Below are positions 25,468-35,069 of a stretch of DNA of 64,000 nucleotides, one piece after another. Both the position numbers and the translations under genes were made by a program. The notes beneath the pieces are model-generated. The model did not search any database and was not told the DNA's origin. It worked only from the letters and a program-made list of their open reading frames with translations. The first letter of the stretch is position 1; the number at the start of each line of letters is the position of its first letter. Source of the DNA: Carboxylicivirga sp. M1479 (lineage in GTDB: Bacteria > Bacteroidota > Bacteroidia > Bacteroidales > Marinilabiliaceae); contig NZ_VKDE01000014.1 of assembly GCF_007097485.1 (NCBI RefSeq), forward strand, positions 1-64,000, in the 5' to 3' direction.

Positions 25468-27966
25468 ACGCCTCTTCACTCCTCTTAAGGCCTCTGCTTC
25501 CAAAGGGTTATCCGGCCAATGATGCTTAGGATAGCGTGCTTTGAGCTCTTTCTTGACTTCGAAATAAGCATTGTTCCAAAAGCTATTAAGATCGTTGGTT
25601 ATTTGAACAGGCTTAAAACCTGGAGATAATAGGTGCAACAACACATTTACTCCCCCTAAGTTTACCTTTGGTGTCTCAAGCATGCCAAAGACCTCTTGCA
25701 AACGAACCGCAAGAATGGGTGCTTCGCCATTGGCTTGGTAGCTTAGCTTTACAGAAGAACCACTTGGCACCGCTATGCGCTCAGGCGCCTGTTTATCTAA
25801 TAAGCCCTGTAATTCGTATTCCAAATGATGGTGCAATACATCTTTCAGATTAATCTTCTTGAGATCTTCGGGCTTTTTAACAGATGATAAATAAGGGGAT
25901 AACCATTCGGCATTGGTTTTTAAAAGATTATCAGTTGACACGTCGGGCCAGCTGTGTTCTTTATCCCATTTTCTTAAACTTAAAACTCGGTTTTGCCATT
26001 GCGTTACATCCTTGCTAAAATCGAGTAACCAAGCTCCTTCTTTCTTCAATGCATTTGAAATTGCTTCACTTTTTAAGGATTCATCAAACTGTTGTAAGGG
26101 CTTACTTTGCAACACAATACTTCCAATTCGCAATTCTGTTTGAGCCTTAAAGCCGCCCCTTTTAGTATCCCAACTAACAGCATCTACAGTTTTTAGCATT
26201 GGAGCCAAATCCTGTGGATTCAATGGCGATGCTAAAAATATCTTGCCTACTCCTTCGCGCGCATTCACATTAGCAATGGCCAACCAGGCCTCATGTGCCA
26301 AATCATCTTTATGTCCTGCTGCAGCTATACTACCATTGGCCAATTTAAACTGTGCATTATTTCCAGGTTTAGCATGCGCAATGCGTTCGGGAAATGCATG
26401 CACCAACAACACCCCTGTTTCAAAGGGATCATGTGACGAATTATCGGCATCAACATTTAACATACGACTGTATTGCTCTGCAATTTTAGCGATGCGACCC
26501 AAATGTTTGTTTTTAATTGTCCCTGTTCTATGACGTCGCAAGGCATCAATCCTTGTATTAATGTCAATACCAGCCTCTTTTCCCAAAGGATCACGTTCCT
26601 CTAACAAAGCTGCCACATCACTCGCCAAAGCCGTTAATCCATCCTCTTGAGCCATTAACAGCATGTGCGCCAAACGCGGATGACAAGGCAAACGATGAAC
26701 GGCTTTACCATGCTCTGTAATTCGGTTATCATCCATGGCTTCCAAATGATGTAACAATTCTGTAGCCTGCGATACATGACCTTGCGGAGGAGCACTCATC
26801 CACGTTAAAGTATTTATATTTTCAACTCCCCATTGTGCCATCTCCAATACCAACGAAGCCAAATCGGCCTCTTCAATTTCGGGTGTTCGATGCTCTTGCA
26901 AGCGATTATGAGTGGCTTTACTCCACATTCTGTAGCACACGCCAGGTCCTAATCGCCCTGCACGACCAGCTCTCTGATCAGCTGAATCGAGAGTTATATC
27001 AACCGTTTCTAAACGTGACAAACCTGAATTTGGATTGAACTTAAGCGTTCGTGAAAAACCACTGTCAACCACAACTTTAACTCCTTCAATAGTAAGACTG
27101 GTTTCAGCTATAGAGGTGGCTAGTATAATTTTACGTTTACCCTCCCTGTGTGGCATAATTGCAGCATACTGCTTATTGGGTGGTAATTGTCCGAATAAAG
27201 GATGAATGGAAATATCGCGATGCTTTTTCTTCAGAATAGTTTCACAAGCTCTTATTTCTCCTTCTCCAGGCAGAAATACAAGTATATCCCCATCTTGTTC
27301 TTTCACAGCCTTTGACACAACCCGAGCTGTAAGCTCAGGCAGCATTGTCACATCATTATCTCCTTCATGTATAATCTCGACTGGGTATTGTCGACCTTGA
27401 CTAAGCACTGCTGGTGCTTGCAATAAATGGGTTAATTGGGGCATATTTAAGGTGGCCGACATAATCATTAAGCGAAGATCGGGGCGCAATACCTGTTGTG
27501 CCTCACGTGAGAGTGCTAAAGCCACATCTGCAAACAAACTACGTTCGTGAAACTCATCAAAAATAACCATACCAACGCCTTCCAAAGCATTATCGCTTTG
27601 CAGCATACGGGTTAGTATTCCCTCCGTTACAACTTCTAGCTGTGTATTGGGTCCAATACAATTATCGAAGCGAATACGATATCCTACACGCTGCCCAACT
27701 TTTTCGCCCAAAAGATCAGCCATGCGCAGGGCAATACTACGCGCCGCTAATCGTCGAGGTTCCAACATGATGATTTTTTGACCATTGAGCCAATTCTCAT
27801 TTAACAATGCCAAGGGTAGAAGTGTACTTTTACCTGCTCCAGGAGGCGCATTAACAATTAAGGCATTGCTATTGGATAAGTGCTGCTTCACCTCATCAAT
27901 AACCTCAGTAATGGGTAAATCTATGTTGTATGGATTGAAATTCACGCTTTCTGTATTAGAGTGCAA
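25456..27966 (-). CDS. hrpB: ATP-dependent helicase HrpB
   Basis: An 836-residue DExH-box helicase of the HrpB family. Motifs in order: Walker A PPGAGKSTLL (41-50), motif II FDEFHERS, motif III MSATLN, motif V ATSIAETSLTIEG and motif VI DSADQRAGRAGRLGPG. The HrpB-specific C-terminal domain follows (PQDLAPMLKTVDAVSWDT, then the late WPDNPLEAEALRGVKRRKKD). It acts on RNA or DNA; the role is not well defined in bacteria. Length is normal for the family. It is transcribed alone and convergent with the zinc-ribbon pair. Confidence 0.95.
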   Translation of the reverse strand: MHSNTESVNFNPYNIDLPITEVIDEVKQHLSNSNALIVNAPPGAGKSTLLPLALLNENWLNGQKIIMLEPRRLAARSIALRMADLLGEKVGQRVGYRIRFDNCIGPNTQLEVVTEGILTRMLQSDNALEGVGMVIFDEFHERSLFADVALALSREAQQVLRPDLRLMIMSATLNMPQLTHLLQAPAVLSQGRQYPVEIIHEGDNDVTMLPELTARVVSKAVKEQDGDILVFLPGEGEIRACETILKKKHRDISIHPLFGQLPPNKQYAAIMPHREGKRKIILATSIAETSLTIEGVKVVVDSGFSRTLKFNPNSGLSRLETVDITLDSADQRAGRAGRLGPGVCYRMWSKATHNRLQEHRTPEIEEADLASLVLEMAQWGVENINTLTWMSAPPQGHVSQATELLHHLEAMDDNRITEHGKAVHRLPCHPRLAHMLLMAQEDGLTALASDVAALLEERDPLGKEAGIDINTRIDALRRHRTGTIKNKHLGRIAKIAEQYSRMLNVDADNSSHDPFETGVLLVHAFPERIAHAKPGNNAQFKLANGSIAAAGHKDDLAHEAWLAIANVNAREGVGKIFLASPLNPQDLAPMLKTVDAVSWDTKRGGFKAQTELRIGSIVLQSKPLQQFDESLKSEAISNALKKEGAWLLDFSKDVTQWQNRVLSLRKWDKEHSWPDVSTDNLLKTNAEWLSPYLSSVKKPEDLKKINLKDVLHHHLEYELQGLLDKQAPERIAVPSGSSVKLSYQANGEAPILAVRLQEVFGMLETPKVNLGGVNVLLHLLSPGFKPVQITNDLNSFWNNAYFEVKKELKARYPKHHWPDNPLEAEALRGVKRRKKD

Positions 27967-27983
27967 AAGTAGATATTTATTAA

Positions 27984-28016
27984 TGAAAAACCCGACATGA
28001 ATTACTTCGTGTCGGG
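27984..28016 (-). terminator. Terminator of trpB
   Basis: On the minus strand stem CCCGACA (28016-28010) with TGTCGGG (27997-27991), plus an inner GAA/TTC, followed by TTTTTC. It lies 26 bases past the trpB stop. Confidence 0.85.
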
Positions 28017-28041
28017 CTACTTACCTTTTGTAAAAATGCTT

Positions 28042-29268
28042 TTACTCCTCTATCCCATAATTCTGACCAAACTTCTCTACAACGTAATCGATATCCTTAT
28101 CGCCACGTCCAGAAAGGTTCACTAATATGGTTTGATCCTTTGGCAGTTCTGCCGCCAACTTTAAAGCATAAGCCACTGCATGAGAACTTTCTAAAGCGGG
28201 AATAATACCCTCCTGACGCGCTAAAAGCATAAAGGCATCAACAGCCTCTTTATCGTTTATACTTTGGTAATTAACGCGCTTAATATCTTTTAGGTATGAG
28301 TGTTGTGGCCCAACACCAGGGTAATCTAATCCAGATGCTACTGTGTTAACAGGTGCTGGTTCTCCATTTTCATCTTGCAATAAGTAACATTTAAAGCCAT
28401 GGATCATACCTGGTTGCCCCAAGCTTAAGGTGGCAGCATGTTCGCCGGTTTTAAAACTGGTTCCAGCAGGCTCAACTCCATAAATATTTACCTTTTCATC
28501 ATCTAGAAAAGCAGTAAACAAACCAATGGCATTGGAACCACCACCAACGCAGGCAACCAAGTTGTTTGGTAAAGCTCCTGTTAACTCTTGAAACTGCTCT
28601 TTGGCTTCGCGACCAACAATGGCTTGAAAATCGCGCACCATCATAGGAAAAGGATGTGGTCCTACTACCGAGCCAATGGCGTATAACTGGTTAACAGGAT
28701 CGGATAGATAGGCTTCAAAGGCTGAGTCAACGGCCTCTTTAAGGGTTTTTAATCCATGAGTAGCCGGAATAACATTGGCCCCTAAAATTTTCATTCGAAC
28801 CACATTGGGATGTTCTTTGTATATATCTACTTCACCCATGTAGATATCGCATTCCAGGCCAACCAAAGCCGCAGCGGTAGCCAATGCTACACCGTGTTGC
28901 CCTGCACCTGTTTCAGCAATAATTTTTTTCTTGCCCATTTTTTTGGCCAGCAAAGCTTCGCCTAAGCAATGGTTAATTTTATGTGCTCCTGTGTGGTTTA
29001 AATCTTCGCGCTTGAGGTAGATTTGCGCACCGCCCATTTTTTCAGAAAGGTTTTTTGCATGAAAAACCGGAGATGGACGTCCTGTGTAGTGTTTTTGCAA
29101 ATAGTATAATTCTTCTTGAAAAACCGGATCGTCTTTAATTTTTTGATAGGCCTCGGTAATCTCCTGCATAATAGGCTCTAGCATTGGTGGTACAAAACGT
29201 CCTCCGTACTCACCAAAAAAGCCTTCTGCATTAGGCATTACCTCATCGGCTAATAATGATTTATCCAT
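28042..29268 (-). CDS. trpB: Tryptophan synthase beta subunit (orphan copy)
   Basis: A 408-residue PLP enzyme that condenses indole with serine to tryptophan. PLP lysine is Lys97 in HKIN; other motifs are [10 protein letters not shown] (19-28), [13 protein letters not shown] (87-99), [16 protein letters not shown] (phosphate binding) and SGRGDKD near the end. It is the TrpB1-type (TrpA-compatible) form. No trpA or other trp gene is in the window, so this is either a second copy or an indole-salvage enzyme. Upstream there is a leader peptide with tandem Trp codons and a terminator, so expression should respond to tryptophan. Confidence 0.95.
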   Translation of the reverse strand: MDKSLLADEVMPNAEGFFGEYGGRFVPPMLEPIMQEITEAYQKIKDDPVFQEELYYLQKHYTGRPSPVFHAKNLSEKMGGAQIYLKREDLNHTGAHKINHCLGEALLAKKMGKKKIIAETGAGQHGVALATAAALVGLECDIYMGEVDIYKEHPNVVRMKILGANVIPATHGLKTLKEAVDSAFEAYLSDPVNQLYAIGSVVGPHPFPMMVRDFQAIVGREAKEQFQELTGALPNNLVACVGGGSNAIGLFTAFLDDEKVNIYGVEPAGTSFKTGEHAATLSLGQPGMIHGFKCYLLQDENGEPAPVNTVASGLDYPGVGPQHSYLKDIKRVNYQSINDKEAVDAFMLLARQEGIIPALESSHAVAYALKLAAELPKDQTILVNLSGRGDKDIDYVVEKFGQNYGIEE

Positions 29269-29323
29269 TTATTTTAGTATTACAACCTTTACAATTAATA
29301 AAGGTCATGGTTAATAATTCTAT

Positions 29324-29361
29324 AAAAAAACAAAAGCCGCAGGTGGAATTCCTACGGCTTT
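29324..29361 (-). terminator. Trp attenuator hairpin upstream of trpB
   Basis: On the minus strand an 11-bp stem (AAAGCCGTAGG 29361-29351 with CCTGCGGCTTT 29343-29333, one T-G pair, seven-base loop) is followed by TGTTTTTTT (29332-29324). It lies 55 bases upstream of the trpB start and 23 bases after the leader stop codon. The sequence AGGTGGGA (29395-29388), inside the leader, can pair with TTCCACCT (29348-29341), the loop and 3' arm of the terminator, giving an alternative structure. Confidence 0.85.
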
Positions 29362-29384
29362 AAATATTTTAATACATACAGCTT

Positions 29385-29447
29385 CTATCCCACCTTATTA
29401 AAAGTTGAGCATTGCCACCAATACATATGAAGTTGTTGCTTTATCAT
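29385..29447 (-). CDS. trp leader peptide (tandem Trp codons)
   Basis: A 20-codon frame, ATG at 29447 to TAG at 29385, with the core MYWWQC: two adjacent TGG codons at positions 10-11 (29420-29415). It sits between a clear promoter and the terminator hairpin in front of trpB. A ribosome stalled at the Trp codons would leave AGGTGGGA free to pair with the terminator 3' arm, letting transcription into trpB proceed. A ribosome reaching the stop would cover it and let the terminator form. Confidence 0.82.
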   Translation of the reverse strand: MIKQQLHMYWWQCSTFNKVG

Positions 29448-29462
29448 TTTCTTAATTTCCTA

Positions 29463-29494
29463 CAATTATACTTATTTCATTGATGGAGACCAAA
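29463..29494 (-). promoter_or_regulatory. Promoter of the trp leader / trpB
   Basis: Minus-strand TTTG (29494..29491), 20 bases, TATAATTG (29470..29463, one mismatch to TAnnTTTG). The start would fall near 29456, about 10 bases before the leader ATG. It begins just past the end of the nfeD gene. Confidence 0.65.
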
Positions 29495-29503
29495 CTTGCA
29501 TCC

Positions 29504-30907
29504 TTATTTCTGTATCATGACATAAAGCTGGCCATGTAAAAAACGAGTGACCCTTATTTTGGTTCCCTTTTCAATAAAACCACTTTCAGCTACAGCATCA
29601 TACAATTCATCGTTAATGATTATTTTGCCTGATGGTCGTAAACTGGTGTTGGCCTCTCCAAGCTCACCTACCAAGTCAACCAATGCTGCTTCTACACCAA
29701 TATAACCCAATTCAATGTTCTCTTCGGTTTGCAAAGCAATTTTAGCTCCGAAAGTAGACGAGGCAAACAGCTTTTTACTCAAATAGATAATAGCAAGAAA
29801 ACCACCAAAGAGACCAGATAGAACAATGCCCATCGCTTCCAGAAGCTTATTGAATCCGACCCCATCGAAATTAAATACATCGTTATTGAGCAGACTTAAG
29901 GTTAAGCCTCCCAAAACAAGTGTTACACCAGATACACCGGCTACACCAAAACCAGGAATCACGAATACCTCCAATGCGATTAACACCAAACCAATAATGA
30001 AAATGATAATTTCCCAATTATCCGCCAGTCCATCGATGTACAAAGGAGAGAAATACAAAACTGCTGCAATGCCTGCTGCCAACAAAGGAAAGCCAACACC
30101 TGGGGTTTGTAATTCAAAGTAAATACCTCCCATTATAACCAGTATTAAGATACCTTGTAGTACAGGACTGGTTAATAATCCTTTTAAACCATCGTAAAAA
30201 GACGGCTTGAAAGATGTCATCTCATAGTCATATATTTTTAATTTGGCCAATACTTCTTCAATACTATTAGCTTGCCCCTCGCAAAAACCATTTTCAATGG
30301 CTTCCAATGTGGTAAATGTTAATATCTTACCAGTGTCCACTACATTTTCGATATAAAAACTCTCATCTACCATTGCTTCAGCAATATGTGGATCGCGACG
30401 CCAACGATACGTTGTATCTTGCCCCATAACAATGGTATCTTTGCCATGTGCTTCTGCTGTTGCACGAATGGTAGAACGCATGTACGACTGATATTTATCT
30501 GGCATCTTTTCTCCGCTTTGGTTCACCACCGTTGCCGCTCCAATATTTGCTCCTGGTCGCATATAAATACTATCGCAGGCTATGGAAATTAAAGCTCCTG
30601 CTGAGGCAGCATTGTTATCGATAAACACATGAACTGGAATACTACTATTTAATATTTTAGTACGGATTGAATCGGCAAAAACTACTTGACCACCGTAAGT
30701 ATTCATGTGCAAAATAATCACATCGGCCTCTGCAGCTTCTGCTTCAGCAAAAGCTTCTTGCGTGTGTATCCAGGATGTACTGCCTATTTCACGAAAAATT
30801 TGATAGGTATACACTTGTGTTGTTTTGATACTATCGGATGTTTGAGCTGCCACTTGCCAGCCCATTAATAAACAAAGGAGTAAACTTATTGTGCTTTTTT
30901 GAATCAT
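29504..30907 (-). CDS. NfeD-family membrane protein with ClpP-like protease domain
   Basis: A 467-residue protein. A signal peptide (residues 1-21) precedes a ClpP/SppA-like serine protease domain with the nucleophile in NNAASAGALISIACD (Ser102). Then come about five transmembrane helices (residues 245-390, for example GILILVIMGGIYFELQTPGVGFPLLAAGIAAVLYF), and finally an NfeD OB-fold (ALVDLVGELGEANTSLRPSGKIIINDELYDAVAESGFIEKGTKIRV). This is the long NfeD1b form, a membrane-bound protease associated with stomatin-like proteins; no stomatin gene is adjacent here. Confidence 0.92.
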   Translation of the reverse strand: MIQKSTISLLLCLLMGWQVAAQTSDSIKTTQVYTYQIFREIGSTSWIHTQEAFAEAEAAEADVIILHMNTYGGQVVFADSIRTKILNSSIPVHVFIDNNAASAGALISIACDSIYMRPGANIGAATVVNQSGEKMPDKYQSYMRSTIRATAEAHGKDTIVMGQDTTYRWRRDPHIAEAMVDESFYIENVVDTGKILTFTTLEAIENGFCEGQANSIEEVLAKLKIYDYEMTSFKPSFYDGLKGLLTSPVLQGILILVIMGGIYFELQTPGVGFPLLAAGIAAVLYFSPLYIDGLADNWEIIIFIIGLVLIALEVFVIPGFGVAGVSGVTLVLGGLTLSLLNNDVFNFDGVGFNKLLEAMGIVLSGLFGGFLAIIYLSKKLFASSTFGAKIALQTEENIELGYIGVEAALVDLVGELGEANTSLRPSGKIIINDELYDAVAESGFIEKGTKIRVTRFLHGQLYVMIQK

Positions 30908-30994
30908 CGTATTTTAACCATTAAGTTAGATGCTTAAAAGTAGAAAGAAATTATTAATAACTAAGCTATAAATTGTGATAGTCGATTGCCAATC

Positions 30995-31573
30995 TTAGGA
31001 ACGTTTACACTCGCTGTGTCGGTAACAACTTATAATATGATCATTAACCATGCCTGTAGCCTGCATAAAGGCGTAACAAATAGTGCTTCCCACAAATGAA
31101 AAACCATCTTTCTTAAGCTGCTTACTCATGGCATCAGAAACATTTGTTGTTGCAGGCACTTCTGATAGGTGCTTAAAACTATTTTGTATGGGTTGATGAT
31201 TGACAAATTCCCATATATACTGATTGAATGAATCGTGAACTTTCTGCATGTGCAGAAATGCTTTAGCATTTTTAATGGCTGCGTTTATTTTTAGTCTATT
31301 ACGCACGATACCTTTATTATTTAGCAGTTCTTCAACCTTTTGAGGTGTATAATTCACTATTACCGAAGCATCAAACTCATCAAAGGCATCTCTAAATGCA
31401 GCTCGCTTGTTGAGTATGGTTGACCAACTTAAACCAGCTTGAAAACCCTCTAAAATTAAAAATTCAAATAACTGTTGATCATCGTGAAGTGGTACCCCCC
31501 ATTCCTTATCATGATAAGCTCGGTATAATTCTGATCCTTCGCACCAGTTACACCTTATCTTTCCCTCATTCAT
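30995..31573 (-). CDS. tag: DNA-3-methyladenine glycosylase I
   Basis: A 192-residue base-excision repair enzyme that removes 3-methyladenine from alkylated DNA. The start RCNWCEGSELYRAYHDKEWGVP is diagnostic (Cys and His zinc ligands), followed by LFEFLILEGFQAGLSWSTILNKR. The C-terminal zinc ligands are in VNDHIISCYRH. Length is normal. It is transcribed alone. Confidence 0.95.
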   Translation of the reverse strand: MNEGKIRCNWCEGSELYRAYHDKEWGVPLHDDQQLFEFLILEGFQAGLSWSTILNKRAAFRDAFDEFDASVIVNYTPQKVEELLNNKGIVRNRLKINAAIKNAKAFLHMQKVHDSFNQYIWEFVNHQPIQNSFKHLSEVPATTNVSDAMSKQLKKDGFSFVGSTICYAFMQATGMVNDHIISCYRHSECKRS

Positions 31574-31672
31574 AAGCAGCTTTTTAAATAATCGTTTTTA
31601 ATTCATCATCATCCAGTCCCAATTGGTTTGGCTTAGTATTTATTAAGATACAATAAGCAAGCATCTATAATG

Positions 31673-31699
31673 CAAAAAAGCGCCCTATTGCAGGCGCTT
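31673..31699 (-). terminator. Terminator of the M48 protease gene
   Basis: Minus-strand stem AAGCGCC (31699-31693) with GGCGCTT (31684-31678), followed by TTTT. It lies 10 bases past the stop codon at 31709. Confidence 0.85.
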
Positions 31700-31708
31700 C
31701 TCGTTCAG

Positions 31709-32521
31709 TTACTTTTTATAATACTTTAAAGCCTCTGGCATATAAGCTTGTAAATTCTTTATCCTGGTATCATCGGCAGGGTGGGTACTCATAAACTCTG
31801 GTGGCTTTTGACCCCCTGAGGCCGCCATACGCCCCCAGAATTGAACAGCCTCCTCGGGATTATATCCAGCCATGGCCATAAAAATAAGCCCCATCTTATC
31901 TGCTTCTGTCTCATGCGTACGAGAGTATGGCAACATAAATCCATACTGAGCTCCTAAGCCGAAAGCCGCCATATAAATGGCTTTTGTCTCTTCAGGCTTT
32001 TCATCAACTGCGACAGAAAGAGCCGTTCCTCCCATTTGCACAGCCATTTCATTACTCATTCGTTCATTACCATGTTTGGCAACAGCATGCGCTATCTCAT
32101 GCCCCATAACAACAGCTAAGCCCTCTTCGTTTTGAGTAAATGGTAAAATTCCAGTGTAAAAAACCACTTTACCTCCAGGCATACACCAAGCATTGGGTAT
32201 ATCTTCATCCACCAAATTAAACTCCCAATCAAAACCTTGTATATGGCTTGAATATCCATTATCCGCCATGTATTTCTCAACAGCAGCTGCAATGCGTTTG
32301 CCACAACGCTTCACCATCTCAACCTGCTCTTTATTGGTCGACAGTTTATTTTCTTTCAGAAACTGATCATATTGATTAAAACTCATATTCATCATTTCAG
32401 AATCTGAAACTAGGTTTAATTGCTTACGGCCAGTAATTGGCACAGTTGAGCATCCGTCGAATAGTAGCATGGCTATGGTCATTGTAACAGCAAGTGACGA
32501 AACCTTTACAATTTTCTTCAT
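31709..32521 (-). CDS. M48-family metallopeptidase lipoprotein
   Basis: A 270-residue protein with a lipoprotein signal (TIAMLLFDGC, Cys24), so likely anchored in the envelope facing the periplasm. The zinc motif is HEIAH (141-145), with the third ligand in ETEADKMG (about 208). The segment VPITGRKQLNLVSDSEM just after the Cys is shared by BepA/YfgC-like and Loi-type M48 proteases, which take part in outer-membrane protein quality control. No TPR extension is present, so it is the short form. Confidence 0.9.
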   Translation of the reverse strand: MKKIVKVSSLAVTMTIAMLLFDGCSTVPITGRKQLNLVSDSEMMNMSFNQYDQFLKENKLSTNKEQVEMVKRCGKRIAAAVEKYMADNGYSSHIQGFDWEFNLVDEDIPNAWCMPGGKVVFYTGILPFTQNEEGLAVVMGHEIAHAVAKHGNERMSNEMAVQMGGTALSVAVDEKPEETKAIYMAAFGLGAQYGFMLPYSRTHETEADKMGLIFMAMAGYNPEEAVQFWGRMAASGGQKPPEFMSTHPADDTRIKNLQAYMPEALKYYKK

Positions 32522-32632
32522 ATTAATTGTTTTAAGTCCTTTTTATAAAATCATCAGCTACAAAAATAAGGTGTTAGTTCAACAATATTTCTACTTTTGC
32601 TGCTCAAATAATATAAAACAATTACCCTGCTG

Positions 32633-33523
32633 ATGAATAAGCTATTAAAGAACCACCTAAAACTACATTTTGTTGTGCTTTTATATGGTATTACAGCCAT
32701 TTTAGGTAAATTAATTCTGTTACCCGCTGCCCAAATGGTTTGGTATCGAATGTTTATAGCTATGGTGGTACTTGGTGGTGTTATTTGGTTTAAAAAGATA
32801 CCATTCCAAATTGGCTGGCAATCCATCTTAAAAATAATGGGTGTTGGTTTGGTTGTTGCTTTTCACTGGATTACCTTTTTTCATGCGGTAAAAATATCCA
32901 ATGTTTCAGTCACACTAGGATGCATGGCTTCCACCACTCTCTTTGCGAGCTTTCTCGAACCTATCATATTTAGAAAACGCGTACAATGGGTAGAAGTATT
33001 CATTGGCTTATTAATAATTGGAGGACTTTACCTCATCTTCCAATTTGAGCTAAGCTTTTGGAAAGGCATTGTTACCGCTTTAATTTCAGCTTTTTTGGCA
33101 GGTCTTTTCACAGTTTTAAACAAACTCTTTATCGATAAGCATCATCCAGTAACGATCAGCTTTTATGAGATGATAAGCGGTTTTATTAGTATAGGTGTGT
33201 TTCTTTTACTAACCGATGTACTACCAAACAACTTACTAATGCCAAACAGTACGGATATAATCTACATCCTTATTTTGGGTATAGCATGCACAGCTTATGC
33301 ATTTGTGGTGGCTGTGGATGTAATGAAAGTGCTTTCGGCATACACCGTGGTTCTTGCCATTAATATGGAACCCGTGTATGGCATTTTATTGGCCTTTGCT
33401 ATATTCGGACAAAGTGAATTTATGTCAGGAGGTTTTTACATTGGTACTTTGGTCATTCTTGCAGCCGTTTTCTTACATCCTGTTATTGTAAAAATGCAAA
33501 GTAAACAGGGCAAACCCGTTTAG
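32633..33523 (+). CDS. EamA-family (DMT) transporter
   Basis: A 296-residue inner-membrane permease with ten predicted transmembrane helices and two EamA repeats (residues about 15-140 and 155-285). Typical segments are LYGITAILGKLILLPAAQMVWYRMFIA, ISNVSVTLGCMASTTLFASFLEPIIF and YTVVLAINMEPVYGILLAFAIFGQ. Such carriers export amino acids or other metabolites; the substrate cannot be named. A -7 box TACTTTTG at 32592-32599 lies 34 bases before the start. It is divergent from the M48 gene. Confidence 0.88.
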   Translation: MNKLLKNHLKLHFVVLLYGITAILGKLILLPAAQMVWYRMFIAMVVLGGVIWFKKIPFQIGWQSILKIMGVGLVVAFHWITFFHAVKISNVSVTLGCMASTTLFASFLEPIIFRKRVQWVEVFIGLLIIGGLYLIFQFELSFWKGIVTALISAFLAGLFTVLNKLFIDKHHPVTISFYEMISGFISIGVFLLLTDVLPNNLLMPNSTDIIYILILGIACTAYAFVVAVDVMKVLSAYTVVLAINMEPVYGILLAFAIFGQSEFMSGGFYIGTLVILAAVFLHPVIVKMQSKQGKPV

Positions 33524-33574
33524 TAAATTTACTTTACAATTGAACATTAAGCCAATCAATTGCTTTCTATTATT

Positions 33575-34987
33575 ATGAAGGTATTATTGACAGGTGCAAC
33601 TGGCTACATTGGTAAACGCTTACTTCCTTTGTTAATTCAAAAGAGGCACCATATAGTATGCCTTGTTAGAGATAAAGATCGGTTTCATATACCTAGTTCT
33701 TTTCAATCCTCAATTACAGTCATTGAAGGTGACTTAACAACTTTTGAGTCATTAAATTCTATACCGGAAGACATTGATGCAGCCTACTACCTAGTTCACT
33801 CCATGTCCAGTGCAAGCAATTATCAATCATTAGAATTAAAATCAGCATTAAATTTTAGAAAAAAAGCCGATCACATTGGTATTAAACAGGTTGTTTACCT
33901 AAGTGGTATTATAAATGAGTATAAACTATCGCCACATTTACAATCACGTAAGGATGTTGAGCTAGAATTAAACAAAGGAACTTTTGCTTTAACATGCCTA
34001 AGAGCTGGGATTATAATTGGTGCTGGAAGTGCATCTTTTGAAATAATACGCGATTTAGTTGAAAAGCTACCAGTAATGATAACTCCGAAATGGTTGAATA
34101 CAAAATGTCAACCAATAGGCATTTATGATGTTATAAATATCCTCATTAAAAGCCTTGGAAACCCACAAATGTTGAATACTAATTTTGATATTGGCGGCCC
34201 CGATGCACTTTCTTATAAAGAAATGCTTTTAAAGTTTGCCTTCGTGCGTCAACTTAAACGGTACATTTATGTAGCACCTGTGATGACTCCTCGTTTATCG
34301 TCTTATTGGTTATACTTTATCACTTCAACCTCGTATAAATTAGCCACAGCCTTGGTTGACAGCATGAAAATTGAAGTAATTTGCAGAGACAATAGAATTA
34401 ATCAGCTTCTCGAAATCGAACCAGTTAGTTATGTTGAATCTTTAAAATCAGCATTCAGCGAAATAAAAGATGAGAAAATATTATCAAGCTGGAGAGATGC
34501 ATTGATTGTTAGCAACCATGACTTTAAGTTATCTGATTTTATAATGGTACCCACCTATGGCTGCTTTATTGACAAGCGTATAATCAATGTTTCAAAACCC
34601 AATGTAACCTTGGAAAAAATATGGCGCATTGGTGGTTTTACCGGATGGCATTTTGCCAATTGGTTGTGGCAGTTAAGAGGTTTTATCGATCGTTTAAATA
34701 AAGGTGTCGGACTAAGAAGAGGGCGCACTCATCGAACAAAAATAGAATCGGGTGACGTCATTGACTTTTGGCGCGTTGTTTATGCCAATAAAGACGAAGG
34801 GCGATTATTATTATATGCCGAAATGAAACTTCCTGGTGAAGCCTGGCTTGAGTTTAATTTAGACGGTAGACAGTTAACACAGACTGCCACATTTCGCCCA
34901 AAGGGTCTCTTGGGAAGGCTATATTGGTTTGCAGTTCTACCATTTCACCATTACATTTTTAATGGTATGCTAAAGCAACTTGCATAA
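33575..34987 (+). CDS. SDR / NAD-dependent epimerase with DUF2867 domain
   Basis: A 470-residue protein (ATG at 33575; a start at 33560 adds five residues). The N-terminal half is an atypical short-chain dehydrogenase with the nucleotide-binding motif LTGATGYIGKRLLP at residue 4. It has GDLTTFESLNSIPEDIDAAYYLVHSM and YLSGII. The C-terminal half (about 330-470) is a DUF2867 domain (DVIDFWRVVYANKDEGRLLLYAEMKLPGEAWLEF, ending in RPKGLLGRLYWFAVLPFHHYIF). The two-domain form is widespread; its substrate is unknown. Confidence 0.85.
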   Translation: MKVLLTGATGYIGKRLLPLLIQKRHHIVCLVRDKDRFHIPSSFQSSITVIEGDLTTFESLNSIPEDIDAAYYLVHSMSSASNYQSLELKSALNFRKKADHIGIKQVVYLSGIINEYKLSPHLQSRKDVELELNKGTFALTCLRAGIIIGAGSASFEIIRDLVEKLPVMITPKWLNTKCQPIGIYDVINILIKSLGNPQMLNTNFDIGGPDALSYKEMLLKFAFVRQLKRYIYVAPVMTPRLSSYWLYFITSTSYKLATALVDSMKIEVICRDNRINQLLEIEPVSYVESLKSAFSEIKDEKILSSWRDALIVSNHDFKLSDFIMVPTYGCFIDKRIINVSKPNVTLEKIWRIGGFTGWHFANWLWQLRGFIDRLNKGVGLRRGRTHRTKIESGDVIDFWRVVYANKDEGRLLLYAEMKLPGEAWLEFNLDGRQLTQTATFRPKGLLGRLYWFAVLPFHHYIFNGMLKQLA

Positions 34988-35016
34988 AAATTTTTTCAGG
35001 CAGTTGCTTTTATCAA

Positions 35017-35046
35017 AGAAAAAGGGAACACAAACGCGCTCCCTTT
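35017..35046. terminator. Terminator between convergent genes
   Basis: Stem AAAGGGA (35021-35027) with TCCCTTT (35040-35046). On the minus strand it is followed by TTTCTTTG. It serves the 2-oxoglutarate dehydrogenase operon and probably the SDR gene. Confidence 0.7.
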
Positions 35047-35069
35047 ATCATTTAAATTCTGTACATATT

